DNA of 64,000 nucleotides, taken from contig JAKSZU010000025.1 in assembly GCA_026018925.1 (NCBI GenBank), positions 23,880,891 to 23,944,890 on the forward strand, read 5' to 3'. Below the pieces are notes generated by a model, which ran no database searches, was not told where the DNA came from, and worked only from the letters and a program-made list of their open reading frames with translations. The position numbers and the translations under genes were made by a program. The stretch's first letter is position 1. Each line of letters begins with the position of its first letter. Of this stretch, positions 35,320 to 45,982 are shown piece by piece. The DNA is from Tupaia tana. Its lineage: Eukaryota > Chordata > Mammalia > Scandentia > Tupaiidae.

Positions 35320-35510
35320 CCACACTCGCGCGCGCGCGCGCACACTCACACACACGCACGCACCCCGCGCGCACACGCCCGCCCGCCCGCCTCTGCGCCC
35401 TCCATCCCGGCTCTCGTTCTCCCCGCTCTCGCTCCCCCTGCGGTCTCTCGCTCTGCGCGCACACACCGCACACGCACACGCACACACACGCGCGCACACA
35501 CGCAGCCGGC
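35320..35510 (+). repeat. Alternating CA/CG tracts upstream of the first exon
   Basis: Includes (CG)7 at 35,327-35,340 running into CACACTCACACACACGCACG, then further CACACG blocks at 35,455-35,505. The alternating purine-pyrimidine order makes this a Z-DNA candidate. It lies in the presumed promoter or 5' UTR of the candidate gene. Confidence 0.8.
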
Positions 35511-35552
35511 ACAGGCGGCGGCGGCTGCCCAAGTCAGGACGAACCTCTCCAG

Positions 35553-35774
35553 GTACCGTCTTGGGAAGGCGGCGGCGGCGGCAGCCCGAGCATCCCTCCT
35601 CTCCGAGAGCGAGCGCCGCCGAGTTTCCGCTCCCGGCCATTCCCTGCCCCCTCCGTGTCTTTATTTGCGAGAGATTTTCTTCTTGGCTTGTTGGTTTGGT
35701 TTGATTTGGCCAATTTGGGGTTGCTTTTGTGTGTGTCTGTGCTTTCCCCCCTTCCTCATTTTATTTGCATCCAG
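35553..35774 (+). other. Possible short intron in the 5' UTR
   Basis: A donor-like CTCCAG|GTACCG at 35,552/35,553 and a good acceptor (a pyrimidine-rich CTTTCCCCCCTTCC stretch, then TTTGCATCCAG) ending at 35,774 would remove 222 bases. The second exon would start three bases before the candidate ATG. Both signals are visible, but use of the intron is inference. The alternative is a single exon running through. Confidence 0.25.
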
Positions 35775-35777
35775 AGC

Positions 35778-35864
35778 ATGGCGGGCTGCGGGCTGTCGGA
35801 AGACACCTTCTTCTCGTCCTTCTTTTACAACTACGGCTCCTCCTGGGAAACCCCTTCCAGCCAG
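35778..35864 (+). CDS. Probable first coding exon of an unidentified gene (29 codons, partial CDS)
   Basis: The best coding candidate in the window. An ATG in fair context (AGAGCATGG) opens a 29-codon frame beginning MAGCGLSEDTFFSSFF, continuing through YNYGSSWE and ending in SSQ at a consensus donor, CAG|GTACGG, so the intron is phase 0. I see no in-frame ATG upstream. The frame stays open into the GC-rich intron, but past the donor the composition turns to Gly/Arg/Pro/Ala typical of CpG-island noise, so I end the exon at the donor. The peptide has acidic and aromatic residues and no signal peptide or membrane helix. It sits inside a strong CpG island, as mammalian first exons often do. I do not recognise the protein and assign no function. 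No downstream exon was found, which fits a long first intron. It could be a chance frame, but the ATG, donor and island together make an exon likely. Confidence 0.6.
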
Positions 35865-36520
35865 GTACGGGGGTTCGGAGCCGGGTGGCGTCGCGACTCG
35901 TGCCCCCGCCACGCGCTCACTGGCGCTCGGGCTGGCGGGGGCTGGGAGGGGGCGGGGAGTGGGGGCCAAGTGGGTCGCCCTGTCTGGGTCAGCGCCAACC
36001 GGCGAGCGCAGGTGCCCGGGTGCCCGGCGTCTGGCGCGTCCCTCCCTGCCGGCTCTGCCATCGAACACCCCCTGCACCCCGCAGCCCAGCGGGAGCCCGG
36101 GAGGCAGGCAGGAGCCGGGTGGCGCGGTACCCCAGCAACTCCAGGCGAAACCAGGGAACTCAAGCGCAACCTTCCCCAAGTGCCGCGGGCGCCGCGCCCC
36201 TGTGCGCCCCGCGCCTGCCGCCCTCGGGGTGCGCCCAGGGCTGCGGGGCCGCGAGCCCCCCCGCGACGTGCCGCCTCCCCTCGGCTCCCCCGGCCCGAGC
36301 CACCTCTTCCCCTAAAATGGCTGCAGCCTCAAGTAGAGGCGTCCCCTGACCCGCGGAGGTGGTGGAGGGGGCGGCGTGGAGGCGCCGCTCCTGTGACCCC
36401 GCGCCGCCCCCGGCGCGCACAGGCACCCCACAATCCACAGTTAACTTTGATGACTGTGCAATGCAGTCGGGCCGCACCGAGGCTGGGCTCCCCGCCGCCG
36501 GCCTGTCGGTGTGCGTGTCC

Positions 36521-36558
36521 CCGGGGCCGGGGGCCGGGGGCCGGGGGCTGGGGGCGCC
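36521..36558 (+). repeat. G-run array, G-quadruplex candidate
   Basis: Five or more runs of four to five G separated by CC or CT (units like GGGGGCC) lie in the putative first intron, about 660 bases past the donor. The layout satisfies the G3+N1-7 rule for a quadruplex on the + strand. The unit resembles a GGGGCC hexanucleotide but is irregular. Confidence 0.7.
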
Positions 36559-37656
36559 GGGCGAGGCGGGCGTGTGCTCAGGGTCCTGGGGTGAGCCGCC
36601 TGTGCTGGGAGCCCCGCGAGGGCGACGGCGACAGCGACGGCGAGGAAAATGCCTTCTAATGAACTAACTGTTGGAGCTGCTGCCCCCACGGCGGCTGGGG
36701 AAAGTCCACAGGCATCTGTCATCCCCAAACTACCGGGGAGCGGAGCCGGGGTCGGGCGAGGGAGGGGTGCGCGTGCGAGAGCGCGCGCCGGGCCGGGGAA
36801 AGTTGGGGCCAGAGGCGAGGCGGCGAGCAGCCGAGGTCCGGGCGCGGATCCCGGGCGGGCGGAGGGCGCGGCGGGGACGCGGGGGCGGGCAGGGGGCGCA
36901 GTACCGCGCAGGGCGCAGAGAGCGGGGCTGGGGTCTCCTGGCCCGCCCGGCCGCCGCCGCCTCTGCTCCCGAACCCGCCGGCCGCTCTCCGCGCTCGCCG
37001 GCTCTGGCTCCGGCTCCGGCTCCGGCGCGCTCCCCTGGCCCGGGGCGCAGCTGCCAGCTCCCAGCCCCGGAGCCCACCCCGAAGCCGACTGGTCGGAGAA
37101 GCTGCTCCGCCGCTCCGCAGCACCCCAGGTCTCCCAGGATCGAGCCGCCCAACTCGTGCTGGCCAGGCGAAGCCGTGGCCGCTCCCGCGCGGGCTCCGCA
37201 CCGTGAAGGGTACCGAGGCTGCCGGGGAGCCGTGCAGAGGCTCCCGCCGCGGAGGCCAGCGCCCGCCAGCCCGGGTCGCCGCGGGCGGGGACGTGTGGGC
37301 TGTCCCCGGGCAGTCTGCGGGCGGGCGAGTGCCGGCGCGGAGCAGGGGTGGGGCGGGAGGGCGGCCAGGCGCGAGCAGGGGGATTGGCGGCCGCGAGAGG
37401 GAACTTGGAGGAACTGCCGAGGGGGTCGGGCTGGCGCTGGAGTTGGGGACCCCGGCGAGGCTCGAGCAGGGTCTAGGGGGTGCCCGGGCTACCGGCGGCT
37501 GGAACTAGGGGTTCTCGCAAGGCCTCCCCGCCCTGCCCCGACAGCTCTCCACGCCTCCGCGCCGGCTCGGGGTTGCAGGGAGCAAAGACCCCACTGTCTT
37601 GGGAAACTCCAGTTCCCCGGGAGCGGGCGTCCGCACGCCTCGGGGTGTGCGTGAGC

Positions 37657-37733
37657 CTGTGTGCGCGCGCGTGTGTGTGTGTGCACGCGCGCGTGTGTGA
37701 GTGTGTGTGTGAGTGTGTATGTGTGTGTGTCTG
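37657..37733 (+). repeat. GT/GC alternating tract near the downstream part of the island
   Basis: A mixed (GC)n(GT)n run with GTGTGAGTGTG interruptions, in the presumed first intron. With the tracts at 34,759 and 35,320 it brackets the candidate exon with alternating purine-pyrimidine DNA. Confidence 0.85.
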
Positions 37734-38110
37734 TGGTAGTCCATGAGTCAGAAACCAAACCCAGCTCGCCTTTGAGCAGCTAGGAGGGTCGGAAAGGCTC
37801 GAACCACATGCTGGGCGCGAGCCGGGCGGGCGTTCCGGGTTCCGGATTCCGGATTCGGATTCCGGAGCAGTGCCGCGCCCCCAGTCCCGAGGCAGATGCG
37901 TTAGGACAAGTTTCCAGACGCGTGCCTTCGCCCTGCACCTCCCGGCCGCCGAACTCCGGCACGCCGATTGCTCGGAAAGGAGCGAGAACGCAGACTCGGG
38001 TATCCGCGAGCACGCAGCAGAGGCTCCGCCGCCTCCCTCCGGAGAGAGAAACGAGTCGTCTGAGATGGTTTAAAAGCAAAGGCTGCGGTCCGATTTCGCA
38101 AGACAGGCAG

Positions 38111-40924
38111 TCACGTGCAAACTCCTTGGAAACCAGAGGAGGTGGGCGGCGGGAGGGGGTGCCGGGCAGGTGTGGAGTAAAGGAAAGAGACCCGATGGAG
38201 GGGAGGGGGCGTTTGCAAAGACGAACAGTCGGATTCTTCGGATAAAGTTAGTTTAGCTCGATCTGCAAAAGCATTTCCCCCCAAGGCTACATCTTCCTTC
38301 TGGAAGGGGAGACGCACGCTGCTAAGAGAATCCGAGCAATTTCTGATACAGCTGGCGCTGCTCTACCGGGGACTGGGAGCTCGCAGGCCGGCGCGGGGCA
38401 GCGCCACGCTCCAGCAGAGGAATGGTGTGGCGGGGGAGAGGGGGATTATTCCAAGTATTGATTTCTTCTCCCAGTGCGGTAGGAACTTTAAGATCGAGTA
38501 CAGGAACCGACGAGAGATGCACACCGTTAGGGGAAAGTGCCGTGAGATGCAGTGGAAGCTTTGCTCAGGCCGCAAACACAGCCACGGCAGTGCCAGGATG
38601 TGCGGTTTCCGGAGCGGCCCTCAGCACCGTTTTCAGGGACGAAGACTATACGCGCCCGAGGGCCTTCCTGGGTCCAGTTTGCCTTTTCAGCTTTTCAGCC
38701 TAAGCAGAGCACAGAGACTGACTCCTAACGGTTCCTGCGAAGGAAAAGGAAAACACAAAGGCAATACTTTGAATCCCATCTCAGACCCGGGCAGAGCTGC
38801 TCTGGGAAGGCCTGGGCCAAATTTCAAAGAGCGAGACTTATTCATGATTTTACCTGAATTGCTGCCAAAAAGCTTACAAATCCTCCATTCCCTAAAAATA
38901 GCATTGCTCTTCAAATGTAATTTGTTTACTCTACCTCAATTAAAAATAAAACTCTCTGCCTAGTGATATAAAGTGCTTATGAAGGTAAGGGTTGACTGTA
39001 CTATAAAAAAAATCAGCTTTTTATTTCTAGATGAATATGATGTGCTCTCAACATCTAATACCATGTAAAAGGAGCCTTTTTACAACATCAATAGCAGGCG
39101 GGCATGCCTCCCTAAGCAGCTCTTTTTCCTGGAATCACAAGGCATTTTGATTACTTTCATTTTCACAAGAACCATGATTATCACACCTCGGGTTATAAAC
39201 AAGCAAGTGGAAAAAAAATGAAGATGGGAGTTCTGGTTACAGAGACCTGGAAATTTGAAAAAAACAAACAAACAAACAAACAAACAAAATAACAAAAAAC
39301 AAAAAAACAAAAAACCAAAAACCCAAAAAACAAAAACCAAATTGGGGCATATATTTATTACTGAGAAATGCAAACCCAAACACACAAAACAAACAACCAC
39401 CAATTATGGTTGACTGGAAGGTGTGTAGTTCTTGTGACATTTTCTTTCTGAAGCTGGGGAGGGGGCGGGTGACTTTTTTGGACAGAACCCAGTGTGTATG
39501 AGAGCCGAAAGGACATCTGTCACCATCTCACAACTGGGAAATTCCCTCCTGTACCCGCACAGAGAGACCATGTTGCAGATAGTCTGAAGCCACTTGCCAA
39601 TGTGCAAAACAAACCCTATCAAGTATGTATGTGTATGTGTGTGTGTGTGGGGGGGGGAGCATCTGCTTAGGTGGGATTTATTTCTTCAATTAGAATGAAA
39701 CCCCCAATTAAAATGTGTATGTGACACGTCTCTGCTCTGTCTCAGTGCAGCAGACAACAAACCATCCTTCATTTACAGTTTCACGCCTAAGGATGGCAGT
39801 AGTGCCAGCTTCCCAGATCCAGCCCGATCTTTTTCGGTTGTGCTTTTCACTCTGCAATTCTGTCCTGGAGTTGTTTAAGCTTTCTGTTTCCAACGTGAAA
39901 CTGGCTCTGAAGTGGTCATTCCTGCTTGCATTCTGGTCTGAGGTCACCTTATTAGTTGTCCCTATGTAAGCCCCAAATCGAAGCAGGCCAGGTCTGTATG
40001 ATATGGAATCAGTCGATGAAAAGTGAAAAATGGAGCCAATTAGCGGACTGCTTGGGTGTCCAGGAGGCCAGACATCTGACTTGATTCACCTGATTGACCA
40101 GTTCTTCGGTTACTGTGAAGTAGCTTAACCCGAGTCTGTGCAGAAGACATGCCCACCAGGCTCGACAGTGCTTTTCAACTTTTCTTTCTCTCCCCTCCCA
40201 CCCCCCCACTCCAAGTTTTCCAGATTGGAAATAAAAAAGGCGTCCTTGTAAGGGTGCACACTGTCTCCTCAGAGTAGGCAGTGAGTGTTTCGGATCCAGC
40301 TCTGGACTTGTTCGCCAGGACCTGTCTCCCTCCAAGCATGGTAGGAGTTTCATTGCAGAATCATTACCGGGCGTGGGTAAACTGTCGAAAGCTTGCGTGA
40401 TCGCCTTTTCCATTTCGTGACCCAGCTCTGCGGCTGTGACAGCCCATGGAGGCACACTTTCCCCCCATCCAGTCCAAGTACCATAAAGAATCCATTTTTC
40501 CCCCTTGTCTGGATATTTCATTATATTTAAAGTGGTAATAACGTTCGGATCCGCAGAGGTGAGTCAAGACTTGGGAATAGCATCCACTTACAAAGTTGTT
40601 CACAAGCTAGTATCTCAAAGCTCAAAACAAATGTAAGCTGGGCTTCTCCACAGTTTGAAGATTTTTATTTTCGGGAAGATGTAGGTCTGAACTGCAAAGT
40701 CACTTTTCGGTGCATGTCTGCTTTAAGTACATCTTAGAAACCCACTGGTAAATCCATCTTTGGGCTTCTTCTGGGTAGATGGAAAAGGAAGAGAGACTTG
40801 TAATAACGTAGCTGTGTCGTCAGTCTGCCACGCAGATTAGCTTCCTAAAGGCATTGGCTTGAAAATATTGTTGACTTTTTTTTTTCGAAATTTCCATGAA
40901 TGTGAAACTGGAGAAACAGAGAGC
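38111..40924. other. Presumed first intron, repeat-poor
   Basis: Nearly 3 kb without a SINE, unusual here. A 178-codon + frame (38,427-38,963) has no recognisable domain and no splice context. A (GT)n-G9 run lies at 39,637-39,657. Confidence 0.5.
39259..39345 (+). repeat. A-rich (CAAA)n repeat
   Basis: AAACAAACAAACAAACAAAC and then irregular AAAAAC units. Confidence 0.9.
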
Positions 40925-41105
40925 AGTGATAATAACTACCATGTGTCAGTGCCATTCCAAACACTCGACATGCGTTTGACGCATCCGCTCTCCCTGACAA
41001 CGTACGAAGCAGGTCCTTCTTTCATTCTTCTTGTTTATAAACAGGAAATCAAAGCACAGAGGGTTGCATACTTTGCTGAAGCGCTCAGGGACAGAGGATA
41101 GCTGG
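40925..41105 (-). mobile_element. MIR
   Basis: CCATGTGTCAGTGCCATTCC, CATCCGCTCTCCCTGACAAC, AAATCAAAGCACAGAGGG and ACTTTGCTGAAGCGCTCAGG follow the reverse MIR. Confidence 0.6.
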
Positions 41106-41249
41106 GACGTCTCCCAGGCAGTCTGGTGTCAGCGTGTTCTTCTTCACACTCTACTTACTCTCTGGTACGACATAAGGACACTGTGTGGCCACGTGTCATG
41201 TCTAGCTGGTTTGTGACTGTGTGGTTTATTTGCCAGCCTCACGGAAATA

Positions 41250-41327
41250 TTGGGTCGTTGGAAAAGGCATGATGCATTTTTGCACAGAAAAACAGAAAAA
41301 TGTGTCATGACTTTTCTGATGGCCCAA
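41250..41327. mobile_element. Second copy of the palindromic mariner-type MITE
   Basis: Begins TTGGGTCGTTGGAAAAGGC and ends GACTTTTCTGATGGCCCAA; TA precedes it. More diverged than the copy at 46,414, but the same length class and centre (ACAGAAAAACAG). Confidence 0.82.
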
Positions 41328-41343
41328 CAGGAAGACTTCCTTT

Positions 41344-41600
41344 GGGGCCAGCTGGTGGTGTGGTGGTTAAGGTGGCCGGGTCCCACATGACCAGCTGCAT
41401 GGTTCGATTCTTGGACCTGGCAGCTTCAAAAAAAACCTTCTGGGTGTGTGTGCGTGCATGCCCAAAATCTCAAAAGGAGGGAGAGATGGAGGAGAAGGGA
41501 TTATGTCATGACCATCCCCCATGGGGGGTGTTTTTTTACTTTCCTTCTTACTCTCTGTTCCTCTCCGGTGAGTGCATACACCTTCAAGCAAATTTTTAAA
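41344..41600 (+). mobile_element. SINE, older long class
   Basis: GGGGCCAGCTGGTGGTGTGG start, B box GGTTCGATTCTTGG, and a CTTCAAGCAAATTTTTAA end. It begins 16 bases after the hairpin element at 41,250. Confidence 0.85.
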
Positions 41601-41768
41601 ACATCTTTTTAGGTCAAGTTTGCCCATTTTTTCCCTTTTATATAATCAAACTGAATTCTTTTCGGTGAATGAAGTGAAGTTGTCTGTTTTGGTGCGCTGA
41701 ACCATAACTATCTGATGCTTTTTCTGGGGGGGCGGTGCATAAGATGTTTGAGTTTGCCATTCTTTTTT

Positions 41769-41963
41769 TAAAAAAATAATTATTTAACTTAATTTATTAT
41801 TATTATTATTATTGTTATTTTTAAATTTGCGACTGGGCACATGCATTCACCAGAGAGAGAAGGGTGGTGGTGGGGCAGGTGGTGAGAAAGCAAGCCACCA
41901 GGTCTGGGATTCGAACTATGGTCGGCCATGTGGGAGTCCAGCACCCCATCCACCATACCACCT
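41769..41963 (-). mobile_element. SINE, short class
   Basis: (TTA)n tail at about 41,796-41,822, then GAGAAAGCAAGCCACCAGG and GGGATTCGAACTATGG. The final GCTGGCCC is lost. Confidence 0.82.
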
Positions 41964-44900
41964 TTCATCTTAGTTTGAATGATTGATTCAGCTGGGGAGC
42001 GAGGCAGGGTCTTCGGGGTGTCAGCTTCCAACATGGAATAATTATGATATTGTGAATAATAATGACACTCCTTGTGTATGAGTATCAGTAGAATAACTAT
42101 CTACAGAAGTAACTTTTAATCAGCTGAATAGAATGATCCATATTCAGATGCATCAAAGCTCTATTTTATACCTATATCTGAGACACATCCACTCTCATGT
42201 TATGGGCTGGTGCATATCACTCTGGCCTTGTATGATATATGTATTTGAGATTTAGTCCTCAATTCATCTTTCTCATTGTGGCCCCATGGTAGCGGGTGTC
42301 TTCTGTCCCGAATCAGGCACCTAACATTTATGTCCATCACGAACTAATGCCTTTCAGAGGTTCAGCCCTTACATTGTGATCTCCCAAAATAAGCTGTGGA
42401 AAGGGAGGGAAACATTAAATGTCAGTAGTTACAGCAAGGCGGTCTGCACCTAGAGGGCCAAGGCGCTCTGGCTGGTTTCGCGTTCCCGGGGCCCTCTTGG
42501 AAATGTGAAAGTGCAGGGTTTGCATTGGAATGAGAATGGGGTCACCTACCCTTTGTAGTCCATCATCCAGGAAGCGGAACTTCCTTCCAGAGAGCCCATA
42601 GGAAATCAATGATCGCAGTCCGCCGGTGAGGAGGGGCAGGTGCACAGCGGACGGCATTCAATAAAGGGCAGCAGGACAGCGAGGCACTCTTGAAGGTGGT
42701 GTGAGGTTTTGGTCCTTGCAAAGAATCACATTTTGGATAGAATAATTATATTTAAATATTTCATTCTTTTAGAGTCTATGTTTCTTTAAAAAAAAAAAAA
42801 AGAAAGAAAGAAAGAAAGAAAGAAAAGAGGAAAGGAGACAATGCCAGTAGGTGACATGCTCATCTTGTCACCTGAAGATAGCTATTTGAACAAAGCAGAG
42901 TGTTTGGGCCTAATATCAATCTGCCCCAGCCCTTTTTTTTTGTGAATCAAAATGGAAAATTCCCAGGCTTGTGTGCATTTATTTATTTAGTTGGTATATT
43001 CTCTGAAGCAGAGGGGAAGCCTGACCCTGGAGAAGGCTTACTTTGAGCAGAAGAGGTTGCAGAAGGATCTTTTCATGGGAGAAGCGTGGAGGCAGGGGGA
43101 AGTGGAAGATGGCCTTGGGAAGGGAGGTGTAGGTGTGGCTGGTAATGAAAGGTGGAAAAGCCGGTGTGCAGTTCTAGCGTGCTTCCCCTGTTTCGCACAC
43201 GCTCCTGATCGCATGGGGAGCACATCTTCTGGTAGACCTGAAATACAGACCCGCAGATAAGAGCTACACTGCCAACGTCTGGCTTCTATCTGGAAGACAA
43301 GACGTCCATGTAGTCTGTTGCTTGAAAGAGTATTCGAAAGTGCGTGGGGTGTGTGACAACAGAACCAAACAAGCCAAAGAGATGCAAAACAGAGAACAGC
43401 TCCAACAACCCCGACCACATTTTGTTTCAATTTATTATTTGCAGTAGCAGTTGAGTCCCTAATGTTAACAATGAGTGATTATGATTCTGTAGTTCCGTTT
43501 ACAGCATAAATTAGCATTTTGTTTTCTGTTACAGCTTTTGAATGAGGAATTATAATGTATAATTTGCTGAAAATAGATGTTATCATCTCTTAGGATGAGA
43601 ACCACCACATAAACTTGAACAAATGATAAAAATGGAATCAATTACATTTCAAATGGAAGTAGTTTACAAACCTCCAAATACCGAGTGGCAGTACTAGCTG
43701 GTTATTGTAACAAATAATTAGTTTTTTTAAACAACATTTATTGAATTCCATTGACAATTTGGTAATTGTTCACAGTTGGCTGTAGCCCTCCCTCTTCCAA
43801 CATGAAACGTGGCATGGAATGATTGCATCTTATAGACTGCAGTTTGCCTCATTACTGACTGTTGCAACCAGAATCTAAGTTTATTTGCACATGCAAGGAA
43901 GACATCGAATTGAATAAAATGATATCACCAAGCCTAGGTGACAGATAAACCCCAAGGGCTGGTGATCGAGAGTGTTTCCAGGTTCCGAAACAAGACAAAA
44001 AAAAAAAAGCCAAACAGTTAAGGTGGTGTGTGAAGGTGTGGGGAAGGCGGGAACATTTTAACTAACGTATCAAATAAGCAAATCGTAATTTTACTTTGGC
44101 GGGACTTCTTTTTCTTACTCCCATTTGCTTCCGTTCCATGACCCTCCCTGTCTTGTCTCGTCTGTGTGTAAGTCTCGCCTCCCAGACTCCCAAGGAAGTT
44201 GCTTGTGGGAGAAGCCAAGCTTTGCCCTGTTCTGGATCTGTCCCCACCGCTGGCCTGTGGCGGACAGACAGAACATGTGTGTGGGATAAATGGCTGAGAT
44301 TCCAAATGACAACCTTTATGCTATTCCACGTGTCACTATGTTTATTATTCTTTGTTCTATTGCTTAGCATGAGAAGGACCGTTCTGTGATGTCATTTTTG
44401 AAACTGGGAGTTGGACTTGAACCCTGCTTCCATTTAAGTGGCTCCAGGGAAGGACATGATTGGGTTACCAGAGGCTCACTAAACCGCTTCATTTTCAAAA
44501 TGAAAAATTATGACGCGTATTCTTAAATGAATACATTCAGGAAGGGTAAAGGAGGAAAAGCGGGAATTCAAGTGGGTTTTATTTTTATTTTTTAATTTTT
44601 TTTTTATTTTTGGTAACTGCTACATGCTGAGTGGATCATTTATTTTTGATTATTTCTAAAAGATTAATCTACTTTTTAAAGTTAATATGCAAAGAAATAT
44701 GTTCAACATCACTTTATTTTTAGACCCCACGATTTAGTCTGAAACAAATCAGACTCAATCTGATGGTGCATTATCAACACACAAGAATGTATCTAATGAC
44801 GGGAGTCAGGCTGAACAGATGCTAAAAAAGATGCCTCGTGTGAAGTCGAGGGAGCTGCAGGAGGGGATGGGAAAAAAATCTCTCGAAGTTGGAGGGCTTG

Positions 44901-45159
44901 TGAGGTGAACGGCATGAGGCTTTTCGCCCACCGAATGTGTGCTCATGCCGTTCAGAGTGGAAAGGACTCTGTTTGCTGAAAGCCGGAAGGGTCACCCATC
45001 CCGTGACACTGTTAGGAGGAGTAAATGAGGCCTCGGGCCAGGAAGGCTTTGGTTATTGACTGAGAGAGGGCCGAGTCAACGTTAGCCATTCCTCAAACAT
45101 TTATGAAGTGCCTACTGGTATGGGAGGCCAGCAGGAGATCTGGTGCATAGAGATTCTCC
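41964..45159. other. Presumed intron, repeat-poor
   Basis: Mostly unique, AT-rich 43,430-44,000 and 44,480-44,780. No exon supported. Confidence 0.5.
42787..42826 (+). repeat. A15(GAAA)n microsatellite
   Basis: A run followed by AGAAAGAAAGAAAGAAAG and a diverged purine tail to about 42,838. Confidence 0.9.
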
Positions 45160-45365
45160 GGGAATGACATCGAGTCGGTCCAATAGAATCCACTCATGGG
45201 TTCCTGCCAACTTGGCAAGGGCTTTATGTGGACTACCTCATTTAGTCATCGGTGTGACCCTAGGCGTTCAGTGTCGCTATCAGGACATGGTACCGATGAG
45301 CAGAGGCCCACGGAGGTCATGTGACTGCCCACGGCCAGGCTGCTGTGAGTAGCGGAGTTGAGATG
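45160..45365 (-). mobile_element. MIR
   Basis: GACTACCTCATTTAGTCATC, GGTACCGATGAGCAGAGGCC, GGTCATGTGACTGCCCACG, GTAGCGGAGTTGAGATGGG. Confidence 0.62.
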
Positions 45366-45659
45366 GGCATACCAGTGTGCCGGGCTGCCCAGTCCATGTT
45401 TTAACATCACGCTGGGCAGAATGGACGGGAGCGGCAAGTGGCTGGGAGTGTTACCTTCCACATGGGCGGCTTACCGGGGAGCTCCCCATGCACGCAGAGA
45501 AGGCAGAGGTGCGCAGCGCTCTAAGACAGGACCCGAGGCCTGTGCCAGGGCCATGGGAAGGAGGGGCTTGGCTCCTGGCTGACAGAATCCCAGAAGGTGC
45601 TACAAAGACAGTGCCACCTGCTCTGGGTTCTGAGAGAGGGCGAGAATCTGGGTAGGCGA

Positions 45660-45840
45660 GGACCGGGCAGGGGGTCATATTCCAGGCAGAAAGAAAACAC
45701 TGGAGGAATTTGTCAAGGAGTAGTCATCAAGGGTCGTTTGTTCTGGCTGGTTTTCTCATTCGATAAAATGTATTGAACACCTGTGACATACTGTCCCTGC
45801 CTTCAGGGAGCTTTAATTTAGGGGAGAGAAAAATCAAATC
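45660..45840 (-). mobile_element. L2-like relics
   Basis: TATTGAACACCTGTGACATA, CCCTGCCTTCAGGGAGC and TTTAATTTAGGGGAGAG are reverse L2-like; CATATTCCAGGCAGAAAG just upstream may be a second piece. Confidence 0.4.
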
Positions 45841-45862
45841 TGTCTATCTGTATGATAGGTGT

Positions 45863-45935
45863 GTGTCTATATATATGTATACATATGTATATGTACATAC
45901 AGACACATATATATACACACACTTACATATATTCC
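45863..45935 (+). repeat. AT/AC-rich microsatellite
   Basis: TATATATATGTATACATATG and CATATATATACACACAC; imperfect alternating tract. Confidence 0.85.
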
Positions 45936-45982
45936 AATGCCCTTTTCTTTATACATTTACCTACATGTACAGACACACATTG

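Larger units (their letters stand above)
34980..38110. promoter_or_regulatory. CpG island, probable TATA-less promoter
   Basis: About 3 kb of very GC-rich, CpG-dense sequence with many GGGCGG-type and CGGCGG runs, against flanks that are AT-rich and CpG-poor. It surrounds the candidate exon at 35,778-35,864. I see no TATA box at a sensible distance, so transcription probably starts at dispersed sites between about 35,000 and 35,600. Long open frames on both strands here follow from GC richness and are not treated as genes. No repeats interrupt the island, which is unusual in this SINE-dense window. Confidence 0.85.

Noticed and set aside
34660-35640. 326-codon reverse-strand open frame
   Set aside because: It is antisense to the CpG-island 5' region. 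Its Arg/Ala/Cys-Val repeats come from CG/CA tracts, and it has no known domain or splice logic.
36521-36558. The C9orf72 GGGGCC repeat
   Set aside because: The units are irregular and the surrounding exon does not match what I know of that gene.
35865-36659. Continuation of the exon frame past the donor
   Set aside because: GC-rich DNA lacks stop codons. Composition changes sharply at a consensus GT donor, so splicing is more likely than read-through.
36671-37654. 327-codon forward frame in the island
   Set aside because: Low-complexity Arg/Gly/Ala/Pro content and competing frames on both strands; no recognisable domain.
38427-38963. 178-codon forward frame
   Set aside because: Longer than average for this composition, but no domain, no splice context and no second supporting signal. 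Kept only as a note.
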